DNA of 22,203 nucleotides. It comes from JBCCHY01 sp039028495 (lineage in GTDB: Bacteria; Patescibacteriota; Saccharimonadia; Saccharimonadales; VXPC01). This document shows positions 7,264 to 13,871 of this stretch, piece by piece. A program made the translations under genes and the position numbers. Position 1 is the stretch's first letter; each line of letters starts with the position of its first letter. The stretch is from positions 1 through 22,203 of the forward strand of contig JBCCHY010000012.1 of NCBI GenBank assembly GCA_039028495.1, given 5' to 3'. The notes under the pieces are model-generated. The model was given only the letters and a program-made list of their open reading frames with translations. It was not told where the DNA came from and ran no database searches.

Positions 7264-8400
7264 TTACTTCTTGGATTTAGCTTTTGCTGGCCTATTGTAG
7301 AGACTGAGCATCATGCCTATACCAGCAATCGTGGTTAGGAATCTAACAAGTGTACCGAACGTCGGGATCATGCGTAGTAAGTAGTACAGTGACAGCCCGA
7401 CTACAATCGCAGCGTACGTAGCTGTCTTTTTGTCTTTTTGCTTTCTGACCTTAGATAGCAGTGTATGGCCTAATGAGTAACCGACAAAGAATTTGGCAAA
7501 ATATATTGCGAGTAGCCAGAGCATGATGGATACCAGAGCTAGTGGGATACCAATAATGGTCGCAGCTAGGATGCCTGACAGCGGCAATAGTGCTAGTAGG
7601 AATAATGCACCGCGGCCTAGAACACCTGTAGGTTTGTCCATTAGGTTTTTGTGAGCTTTTTTAAAGATCATAGGGAACAGTAGCAGCATGGCAAGTGCAA
7701 CTATCAGAGCACCTGCGTATGCCCACAGGTTGTACCAGAGTACAAACGACTGTAGTAGCCCGTCGCTCTTCATATCTCGTTCTTGGCGAGTGATGCTGCC
7801 TAGTACCTGGCCCTTTATGTCTGCCTCTTGGGCAGAGTCGTAGTTTAGATTTCCCTGAATCACTGCGCTTTCATCAATCACAACATTTGAAGCACTGACT
7901 TCAACACTTCTGCCTACTGGCCCGTCGACTCTAGTGGTCTCTGATCCACTAACAACACCTCTACCTATAGAGCCTGCGATAGTCAGGTTCTCTCCGCCGT
8001 ACGCCAATCCACCACCGACGCTGGACTCACGGTCGATCGTTAAGCTACTACTAGCTGCGGTTAAGCTGTCACCGATTTCAGCACCAGTTATGTTTATTGT
8101 TTCACCTGCTACACGCACGTCGTCGCGTACAACACCCGAAACGTCTATGTTCTGGGCGATCCCTATCACGTCACCATTTACGGTGCCAGTTACATTGATG
8201 CGCTCTGCAGCCGCGTAGACGTCACCGTTGACAACTCCTTCTATAGTGACCTCTTGGCCAGCTACGTATAGATCATCATCGATGACCTCGTCTGCCCTGA
8301 CTGTTACATAATCGTTAGCTTTTGTGATTGCATAAATGGGACCTGCAATCAAAACTGACGCAAATAACGTTATGCTGATAAGTTTTAGTACCCTACTCAT
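7264..8400 (-). CDS. Exported bactofilin-like repeat protein with C-terminal membrane domain
   Basis: A 378-residue protein. Signal peptide at residues 1-24 (LKLISITLFASVLIAGPIYA). Residues 30-190 hold short repeats of the type V-x-G-x-V-x-G-D-V-x-x-x-A-x-x-I, as in polymer-forming bactofilin/DUF583 beta-helical proteins (EGVVNGDVYAAAERINVTG and successors). After a charged linker come about four to six membrane spans and a basic tail. Inference: a beta-solenoid on the outer face of the membrane carried by a membrane domain. The start is taken as the ATG at 8400, with GGGAG seven bases before it; the TTG four codons earlier lies over this site. An extended -10 box lies at 8432-8440. Confidence 0.8.
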   Translation of the reverse strand: MSRVLKLISITLFASVLIAGPIYAITKANDYVTVRADEVIDDDLYVAGQEVTIEGVVNGDVYAAAERINVTGTVNGDVIGIAQNIDVSGVVRDDVRVAGETINITGAEIGDSLTAASSSLTIDRESSVGGGLAYGGENLTIAGSIGRGVVSGSETTRVDGPVGRSVEVSASNVVIDESAVIQGNLNYDSAQEADIKGQVLGSITRQERDMKSDGLLQSFVLWYNLWAYAGALIVALAMLLLFPMIFKKAHKNLMDKPTGVLGRGALFLLALLPLSGILAATIIGIPLALVSIMLWLLAIYFAKFFVGYSLGHTLLSKVRKQKDKKTATYAAIVVGLSLYYLLRMIPTFGTLVRFLTTIAGIGMMLSLYNRPAKAKSKK

Positions 8401-8431
8401 AGTTTCTCCCAAAAAGAATAAATATATGCTC

Positions 8432-8440
8432 AGTATATCA
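8432..8440 (-). promoter_or_regulatory. Extended -10 promoter (TGaTATACT)
   Basis: Minus strand TG-A-TATACT, 31 bases before the ATG at 8400; the leader holds GGGAG. It faces away from the plus-strand promoter at 8465, so the two genes form a divergent pair. Confidence 0.65.
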
Positions 8441-8464
8441 CGTGGGGCAAGCTGATACGGATGG

Positions 8465-8488
8465 TATAATTGGGAGAATTTTTGGAGG
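8465..8488 (+). promoter_or_regulatory. -10 box TATAAT plus strong ribosome-binding site of the LtrA-family gene
   Basis: TATAAT at 8465-8470 and GGAGG at 8484-8488, ten bases before the ATG at 8499. Both lie inside the longer open frame that begins at 8442, which shows that the earlier start is not used. Confidence 0.75.
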
Positions 8489-8498
8489 ATTAAACTGT

Positions 8499-9716
8499 AT
8501 GGCTAGCTTACCCAACTACCGCAAGACATTTCGGCTCTGGTGGCAGAAACCACTACCCACAGAGCAGATGCATGATGAGCGTGAGGTGACGTTCCTAGAG
8601 CTATTTTATGACCTAGTTTATGTCGTCATTTTGGCGGAGATCGCACATTATCTCGGGCATCACTTGTCATGGGCTGGACTGGGCGAGTTCTTGTTCATGG
8701 GGGTATTTGTTATGTGGGCCTGGATGAACGGGATGTTTTATCATAGTCTGCACGGGACAAATGACATTAGTATGCGTGTGTTTACTTTTACGCAGATGTT
8801 GCTTATGGGGGCAATGACCGTCTTTATAACCGACATGTTTAGCGGCGGGGCAGACGGATTTGCAATAACTTTTGGGCTGTTTCAGCTCTTTTTTGCCGCA
8901 CTATGGTTCAGAACCGGCTATCACGACCCAGCACATAGGGCTGCGTCTACGCCATTTTCTGTAGTATATGTGCTATCAGCTGTAGCTATGTTCGCGACGG
9001 TAGGCATGGACGCCCCAACGAACCAGTATATCTGGGCGGTAGTTGTATTTGGCAGTATGTTAATGCCCCTAATTACGTATCTAAGCGGCCGCGCGCGGGA
9101 GCAGGCCATTGAGGCTTCTAGACTGTCGCTTGATTCTATCGAGCGCTTTGGGCTGATCACGATAGTAGCGCTAGGAGAAGTTATCGTCTCGGCCATAAAC
9201 GGAGTCAACTATTTGGACGAGTTTAATCTACGCAACGGACTGATCGGAGGTCTGGGTATATTGATAGCTGTTGGTATCTGGTGGCTGTACTTTGACTTTT
9301 TATCGAGAAGAACTACAAAAGAGGGCTTTTGGAACAACCAGATGTTTTCGTATCTGCACATACCGCTTGTCCTCGGGATTGCCGCCAGCGGAGCCATCCT
9401 AAGAGAGATGGTCGTGCATAATGATGTTGCGCTTGACAGTGTCACCCGTTGGCTGTTTGTCGGTTCTGTTGCTGCCAGTGTTAGCATCGTCGCTGTGCTA
9501 CTCCAGGTTGTCCAACAGACAGATAGAAGTATCGAGGATCTAACTCATATGGCAAGCAAAGTAACTCTGCTGTGTGCAGCCGCTATATTGGGTGTAGGAC
9601 TACTTAGTACTGGCTACATTGCAACGCTATCGTTAGTATTAGCTCTGTTGCTGCTACCCGTTCTATACGCGGTCTCAACCTGGATCAGACGCCAATCGAG
9701 AACATCACGACAGTGA
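8499..9716 (+). CDS. LtrA (low temperature requirement A) family membrane protein
   Basis: A 405-residue integral membrane protein with about ten hydrophobic spans. The N-terminal signature REVTFLELFYDLVYVVILAE is the hallmark of the LtrA family (V-x-x-L-E-L-F-F-D-L-V-F-V), and RFGLITIVALGEVIVSA in the middle is the second conserved block of the family. Family function is poorly defined; the name comes from Listeria cold growth. The start at 8499 is chosen because promoter and Shine-Dalgarno site sit within the longer frame. The stop overlaps the next start by four bases (GTGA). Confidence 0.92.
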   Translation: MASLPNYRKTFRLWWQKPLPTEQMHDEREVTFLELFYDLVYVVILAEIAHYLGHHLSWAGLGEFLFMGVFVMWAWMNGMFYHSLHGTNDISMRVFTFTQMLLMGAMTVFITDMFSGGADGFAITFGLFQLFFAALWFRTGYHDPAHRAASTPFSVVYVLSAVAMFATVGMDAPTNQYIWAVVVFGSMLMPLITYLSGRAREQAIEASRLSLDSIERFGLITIVALGEVIVSAINGVNYLDEFNLRNGLIGGLGILIAVGIWWLYFDFLSRRTTKEGFWNNQMFSYLHIPLVLGIAASGAILREMVVHNDVALDSVTRWLFVGSVAASVSIVAVLLQVVQQTDRSIEDLTHMASKVTLLCAAAILGVGLLSTGYIATLSLVLALLLLPVLYAVSTWIRRQSRTSRQ

Positions 9717-10285
9717 GAGTAACTCGGCCTATAACCCAGGCAGAGCTGATCCAGACGTGGTTACTAGCTGAACTTGGGTCTTCTAGATTTTCTAGTGAGC
9801 TCAAAAGTGCGGTAAAAAAACATGGGCATAAACTGTCACTTGTAACCAAGCCGAATCTAAAAAACTATGACGAGAACAAAGCACGTGCTCGGGTACTCCG
9901 CGAGTACAGGGGGCAGTTTTGGGATGCCCTACAGAATAGAGAATGGAACCTAGTAGAGCTCGATCAAGCCGACGTGCGCGAACTGATATACACTGATTGG
10001 CAACACTGGAAGAAACTCAGTGGCTATACACGTCTAGTGGGTCGGGCGGCTGACAATATTAAGGATGGTCTAGTAGATGACCGGGCGCCGATGGATTCAT
10101 TCTTTGAACTAGCTAAGCAGATAGAGCAGGGAACGGAACTCAACCCCATAGTGCTAATAGACCATGTGTTGGATGGCAAGCAGATAGCCCTAGAAGTAAT
10201 CGAGGGTCATTTGCGCTCCACAGCCTACGCCATGGCCGACAAGCCATCCACACCACTTATGGCCTACATCGGGAGTACCCAATAA
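9713..10285 (+). CDS. Unknown protein with a ParB-like EGHxR motif
   Basis: A 190-residue soluble protein starting at a GTG that overlaps the LtrA-family stop by four bases, so translation is coupled. The first 110 residues are basic and helical (SELKSAVKKHGHKL, KARARVLREYRGQFW). The C-terminal part reads NPIVLIDHVLDGKQIALEVIEGHLRSTAYA, with E-G-H-L-R at 164-168, which recalls the EGHHR box of ParB/sulfiredoxin-fold proteins that bind nucleotide. The full ParB domain is not obvious, and no helix-turn-helix can be named. Function unknown. It ends before a hairpin at 10300-10332. Confidence 0.7.
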   Translation: MRVTRPITQAELIQTWLLAELGSSRFSSELKSAVKKHGHKLSLVTKPNLKNYDENKARARVLREYRGQFWDALQNREWNLVELDQADVRELIYTDWQHWKKLSGYTRLVGRAADNIKDGLVDDRAPMDSFFELAKQIEQGTELNPIVLIDHVLDGKQIALEVIEGHLRSTAYAMADKPSTPLMAYIGSTQ

Positions 10286-10299
10286 GCTGCCTCCCGAAA

Positions 10300-10332
10300 C
10301 TTAAAGCTCACTAATGCTAAGTAAGCTTTAAG
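10300..10332. terminator. Hairpin between convergent genes, possible bidirectional terminator
   Basis: CTTAAAGCT (10300-10308) and AGCTTTAAG (10324-10332) form a nine-base-pair stem, extended after one mismatch by ACT/AGT around a seven-base loop. It lies after the plus-strand stop at 10285 and overlaps the end of the minus-strand gene (10328). There is no clear T tract, so the terminator role is inferred from position. Confidence 0.5.
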
Positions 10333-11257
10333 AAGCTTCTAGTATGCTTTCTACAGTTTGGTCAAACTCGCCTTCTGTAAAGTCCAGCTCTTCTGAACAT
10401 ACGTAGTTATCAGCTCCTGGTGTTAGGTTATACTCCAGAGCGTTCCATTCATTGAAGCTGTCTGTAAATTCAATGATTTTTTCTGATTCTTTATCGACGA
10501 CTATTCGTATTTGATGTGTATTTAAAGGGTTTTCAAAGACAGTATAGAAGTGATTATCGAGCTCGAGTTCTTGTACTAGTTTGAGCCGTAGGCCATTCAG
10601 CGCTTTATTATCTATCTCCAGGGTGTACCTGTGGAGTGGCACGTCGTCCCTGATGATGACATCGGACGAGGTGATTGTATAGATTTCTGATAGTTCTTGC
10701 TCCGATGAAGTGTCAAGGCCAAGTCCGACAGGGAAGCTCCGAAACACCGCAGGATAGACCGATTCAATCTTACTTGCCGCGCTTTGGGAGCTTGAAGCAG
10801 AGAATGTCTCTGTAGCTTCCTTGCCTTTCTCAAATAGCTTTAGTTGTCTATTTAATATTGGGCTGTAGTCTGGTTCGAATGGAGCATCACTTTCGATATA
10901 CATAGAGACTGCGTTGTAGCTAGCGTGTACGTCGCCGCCCACGTAGCACCAGCTGACGTCCGAGTAGGCGTCTATCCCCGTATCGTTAATGCTGATTTTT
11001 ATCTGTCCACCAAAAGGGCTGTTGCTGTCATGTTCTGTGTTAAGCCAGTAAAAATACTCCAGGCTGCCCATATTGGAGTCGAATGAGCTAGTACCTACTA
11101 GCTGCTCTGATGTAATCAGATTACGTATAGATCTGTATACGGCTTTTGAGTCGTCCTCTGTTGACGCCTGGTAGTTAACAGCAGCGATCAGGAATATCGC
11201 GAAAACCGCCACAAGCAGGGCTATCTTCACTGTTGTGGTGATAGCGAGCTTGGGCAT
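10328..11257 (-). CDS. Single-span anchored extracytoplasmic protein, unknown
   Basis: A 309-residue protein with a basic start, one membrane span (residues about 10-29, IALLVAVFAIFLIAAVNY) and a long polar domain outside. The domain is rich in beta-type alternation, aromatic residues and acidic patches. Two cysteines (in DVSWCYVGG and NYVCSEEL) may form a disulfide. Sections such as RIVVDKESEKIIEF and LKLVQELELDNHFY resemble lipoprotein-like beta-sandwich ligand-binding proteins, but I do not recognise a family. It follows the gene at 11278 after 20 bases, so they are probably co-transcribed. Confidence 0.7.
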   Translation of the reverse strand: MPKLAITTTVKIALLVAVFAIFLIAAVNYQASTEDDSKAVYRSIRNLITSEQLVGTSSFDSNMGSLEYFYWLNTEHDSNSPFGGQIKISINDTGIDAYSDVSWCYVGGDVHASYNAVSMYIESDAPFEPDYSPILNRQLKLFEKGKEATETFSASSSQSAASKIESVYPAVFRSFPVGLGLDTSSEQELSEIYTITSSDVIIRDDVPLHRYTLEIDNKALNGLRLKLVQELELDNHFYTVFENPLNTHQIRIVVDKESEKIIEFTDSFNEWNALEYNLTPGADNYVCSEELDFTEGEFDQTVESILEAS

Positions 11258-11277
11258 CTTTTTTCTAGGTAGCTGTC

Positions 11278-12018
11278 TCAGCTATTTGCTACAGCTGCTT
11301 CGAGTGCGCTCTTTAGTTCGTCGACGGCTTGATCGTACTTATCATTCTGTTCTTCAGTAGGGTCTTCGGAGAATATTGTAGTGGTAGCTTCCTGATACTT
11401 AGTAGCTGCTGCGTCGAATGCTGCTGCGTCATTGTCATTTGCAAAGGCTATTGTCGCATCCATAACCTCTGTCGTGGCGGTAAGTAGCTGTTGGTAAGCG
11501 TCTATAGGGACTGCGCCAACCTCTGCGATACTTTGTTTACACTCAGTTGCTGGTGCAACTAGGGCGGCAGCAACGCTTTCTTGATCGACAGATGACAGAA
11601 CCTCTGCGCACTCAACAAAAGCACCTACTGCTACAACGGAATCATGGATATCTTCGCCAAATTGCTTGTGGTTCTCAGAAGCGGCTTCGTACGCTTCGTA
11701 GGCATCTTCAACATCTTTGTGGTCTAGACCATTGGTCTCAAGTAGTTCACCATTAGCTTTGTCCCAGTTATCTAAGATTATCCTGAATTCTGCTTGAGCT
11801 GTTTTGGCACTTGCGATGTCTTGTGGGCTTGTAGCTGGCTCTTTTTCCTCTAGCTCCGCAACCTCGTTAAGTTTATTCAGTGAAGCTTGTAGGTCTTCTT
11901 TACTGACTGTGTTGTTTAGGGACATAAAAGCAACGATCACGCCAATGATCACCAGTAGGGGTAATACGAGTGTAAGTAGTTTTTTTGAGCCCATAGAATT
12001 TGTATTGTTAGATCCCAT
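11278..12018 (-). CDS. Anchored helical extracytoplasmic protein, unknown
   Basis: A 246-residue protein: polar N-terminus with MGSNNTNSMGSKK, a membrane span at about 13-31 (LLTLVLPLLVIIGVIVAFM), then an acidic, alanine-rich and almost wholly helical domain with two cysteines (ECAEVL, ATECKQS). The composition suggests a helical bundle outside the membrane. The ATG at 12018 has AGGAG seven bases upstream. An extended -10 box at 12041-12049 starts the two-gene transcript with the gene at 10328. No family recognised; a surface adhesin or lectin-like role would be guesswork. Confidence 0.7.
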   Translation of the reverse strand: MGSNNTNSMGSKKLLTLVLPLLVIIGVIVAFMSLNNTVSKEDLQASLNKLNEVAELEEKEPATSPQDIASAKTAQAEFRIILDNWDKANGELLETNGLDHKDVEDAYEAYEAASENHKQFGEDIHDSVVAVGAFVECAEVLSSVDQESVAAALVAPATECKQSIAEVGAVPIDAYQQLLTATTEVMDATIAFANDNDAAAFDAAATKYQEATTTIFSEDPTEEQNDKYDQAVDELKSALEAAVANS

Positions 12019-12040
12019 TATATTCTCCTGCTTTGAGTTA

Positions 12041-12049
12041 ATGTTAGCA
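12041..12049 (-). promoter_or_regulatory. Extended -10 promoter (TGcTAACAT)
   Basis: Minus strand TG-C-TAACAT, 22 bases before the ATG at 12018, with AGGAG in the short leader. It drives the two anchored-protein genes. Confidence 0.5.
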
Positions 12050-12111
12050 TGCCGGAAGGAGTCTTATGATGAAATTAAGTAGCTTACACCTCAAGAACCT
12101 CCGTGCTGCTG

Positions 12112-12117
12112 TATAAT
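12112..12117 (+). promoter_or_regulatory. -10 box TATAAT of a leaderless promoter
   Basis: A perfect TATAAT seven bases before the ATG at 12125. No Shine-Dalgarno site fits, so the DM13 mRNA probably begins at its start codon. Confidence 0.7.
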
Positions 12118-12124
12118 TTAGTCT

Positions 12125-12631
12125 ATGGCTAAGATGACTAAACAAACGAAAGCATTGCTCCTGGTACTTGGTGGCGTGATTCTACTTGCTGGCGGACTGT
12201 ATGTAGGGCGTAATTTCCTGGCTGATGCACGGACTGAAAAGGTAGCCCAAGATGAATCTATTGCTGGAGTAATAGACAAGATGATGCTCGATCTTAATGG
12301 CCAGATGGTTGGGTCCGGCGAATTCGTAGATGCGGATGCATTCCACACGGCGTCAGGTATGGCTGAAGTTTACTCCACAGATAATGGTCCAGTACTCCTG
12401 CTGGATGAGGAGTTCGACGTACGCAGCGGCCCTGACCTGGTCGTCTACCTCTCAAAGAATCGCACTGCTAGTGGCGACGATCTAGGTGATTTCGTCTCAC
12501 TCGGAGACCTACACGCACAGGCTGGTGCACAAGCGTATAGCCTACCCGAGGACTATCAAGAGTTCGGTTCAGTTGTCATCTGGTGCAGGGCCTTCGGCGT
12601 TGGATTCGGCTATGCTGATCTGAGCTACTAG
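12125..12631 (+). CDS. Membrane-anchored DM13-domain protein
   Basis: A 168-residue protein with one N-terminal span (about 9-27, KALLLVLGGVILLAGGLYVG) and a single DM13 domain from about residue 60 to the end. Matches to the family include GSGEFVDADAFHTASGMA (H74), GPDLVVYLS (102-110), the QAYSLPEDYQEF segment and the near-invariant cysteine in SVVIWCRAFGVGFG (C154). DM13 is a small beta domain proposed to take part in electron transfer, often next to DOMON or other redox domains. Here it stands alone and faces outward. It converges with a flavodoxin-fold reductase gene. Confidence 0.92.
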   Translation: MAKMTKQTKALLLVLGGVILLAGGLYVGRNFLADARTEKVAQDESIAGVIDKMMLDLNGQMVGSGEFVDADAFHTASGMAEVYSTDNGPVLLLDEEFDVRSGPDLVVYLSKNRTASGDDLGDFVSLGDLHAQAGAQAYSLPEDYQEFGSVVIWCRAFGVGFGYADLSY

Positions 12632-12645
12632 CTACAAGAGTGCTT

Positions 12646-13224
12646 TTATTTGGCTTTTGACCCGAGTCTAGCTACCTTTGACATCCATTTAGATCGTTTG
12701 TCCTCGTCAGCGAAACGGACTCTAGTGAACCTAGTGTGACGTACAGGCCAAAAACCTACATACCAGAATGTTGCTATTCTCATCGACCAGCCAATAGGCA
12801 TTGCCATGGCCCAGGCCACTGGTCGGTATGAGTCTTGGGTAGTAATAATTCTTACGGAGCGGCCCTTTAGTAGCCTACGCGGGAGGAATGGCCTGAGTGG
12901 TTTCCAAGGGTGTGGGTACTTGTAGGCAAAACCAGGTGTAAGTAGCCGGTCAAACAGTGCCTTGAGGTTGGCTGGTGGCCCGTACCACCACACTGGCATG
13001 ACGACTACGACATGATCTGCATCGTGTATTTGATCTTGCAGCTTTAGTAGATCCGGCTCTAGCTCCAGACCTGGAACTAGGTCGTACTGATAATTGAGGT
13101 CTGTTGTGCGAATGAGCTTAGCCTCATGACCGGCGGCCTTAGCTGAATCAGCATAAGCCGTAGCTAAGCTATGGTTAAAGCTATTTGCGTTAGGATTGGC
13201 GCTGAGGATGAGGATATTTTTCAT
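12646..13224 (-). CDS. Flavodoxin-fold NAD(P)H oxidoreductase (quinone reductase-like)
   Basis: A 192-residue cytoplasmic protein of the Flavodoxin_2 family (KefF/YwrO/MdaB relatives), which transfer two electrons from NAD(P)H through bound FMN to quinones or similar acceptors. The first strand and phosphate loop read ILILSANPNANSFNHSL. The flavin-contact block PVWWYGPPANLKALFDR is at residues 77-93, and TTQDSYRP lies in the third flavin loop region. The C-terminal 30 residues are basic. The start is supported by an extended -10 box whose last base is eight bases before the ATG. A DM13 gene converges on it from the other side. Confidence 0.9.
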   Translation of the reverse strand: MKNILILSANPNANSFNHSLATAYADSAKAAGHEAKLIRTTDLNYQYDLVPGLELEPDLLKLQDQIHDADHVVVVMPVWWYGPPANLKALFDRLLTPGFAYKYPHPWKPLRPFLPRRLLKGRSVRIITTQDSYRPVAWAMAMPIGWSMRIATFWYVGFWPVRHTRFTRVRFADEDKRSKWMSKVARLGSKAK

Positions 13225-13232
13225 TCTGTTTG

Positions 13233-13241
13233 ATTATCTCA
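13233..13241 (-). promoter_or_regulatory. Extended -10 promoter (TGaGATAAT), leaderless
   Basis: Minus strand TG-A-GATAAT ending eight bases before the ATG at 13224; transcription should begin within two bases of the start codon. Confidence 0.6.
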
Positions 13242-13251
13242 TACATCTAAC

Positions 13252-13340
13252 AGGAGGCTAGGGAGTAGGTATATATTGCTACTCGACAACATTACCCTTA
13301 GTCTCTACAAGATATAAAAACCAACTATAAAAGCTAGCTC
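13252..13340 (+). repeat. Structured repeat element, short copy (B)
   Basis: Related to 15672-15845. The first block (13252-13293) matches 15672-15713 at about 36 of 42 positions and the second (13301-13340) matches 15805-15845, while only seven bases separate the blocks here against 91 there. It folds well: GGAGGCTA (13253-13260) pairs with TAGTCTCT (13299-13306) allowing two G-U pairs, and GAGTAG (13263-13268) pairs with CTACTC (13279-13284). It fills most of the gap 13225-13362, which has no gene. The coding strand of a possible RNA is unknown. Confidence 0.7.
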
Positions 13341-13362
13341 GCGGTAGTGGACGTAGTTCGAA

Positions 13363-13824
13363 CTACTCAAAATCAGCTTCAAGCACAAGAACTGCACCAG
13401 AGTGTATAACAAGAAAGGCGAGCCCTTGTGTTTGTTCAAATGCTGATGCGGCATACGTATAGCCTGTATCTGCTAAAAAGTCTGAAATACCTTCACGATA
13501 AGCTATACCCCTAGCTACAGGAATTTGCCCTAAGTCCCTGTAGGGCTGCCAGTCGTGACTAGGCATAAGTATTTCTGCCAGAATACCACCAACTGGATCG
13601 TCAACATCTAGACAGGTTACTACGACCTCTGAGGGTGCCATACCTCTTTCGTCAACCCTGTCAGCAAAATGTTTCATCCTATCTGCGTTACCACGAAAGA
13701 AATCTACTGCAGCCTGCCTACTCTCTTCTTTTTCTGAGTCCACTTCTTCATCAAAAGATATAACGGGGCCTTCACGCCCTACGAGAAAGGCTTTTGGTTC
13801 ATTGCTGCTATAGCTCATAGTCAT
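13363..13824 (-). CDS. Unknown small acidic protein
   Basis: A 153-residue soluble protein with an acidic first third (ISFDEEVDSEKEESRQ). No membrane span, signal peptide or recognised motif. Segments VVVTCLDVDDPVGGILAEILM and LAFLVIHSGAVLVLEADF look like core beta strands of a small alpha/beta fold. The first ATG (13824) is preceded at eight bases by TGaTATTCA (13833-13841), a weak extended -10; the ATG at 13818 is an alternative. It follows the ATP-grasp gene after 47 bases on the same strand, and the two together are enclosed by structured repeats. Confidence 0.65.
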   Translation of the reverse strand: MTMSYSSNEPKAFLVGREGPVISFDEEVDSEKEESRQAAVDFFRGNADRMKHFADRVDERGMAPSEVVVTCLDVDDPVGGILAEILMPSHDWQPYRDLGQIPVARGIAYREGISDFLADTGYTYAASAFEQTQGLAFLVIHSGAVLVLEADFE

Positions 13825-13832
13825 ACATTAAA

Positions 13833-13841
13833 TGAATATCA
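13833..13841 (-). promoter_or_regulatory. Weak extended -10 candidate (TGaTATTCA)
   Basis: Ends eight bases before the ATG at 13824, the same geometry as the leaderless promoters nearby, but the hexamer departs from consensus. Confidence 0.3.
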
Positions 13842-13871
13842 AGCTTATGCGCAAGCAGTAGAGTTTTAAGG

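Noticed and set aside
8442..8498. Upstream start of the LtrA-family gene
   Set aside because: The -10 box (8465) and Shine-Dalgarno site (8484) lie inside this extension, so the start is at 8499.
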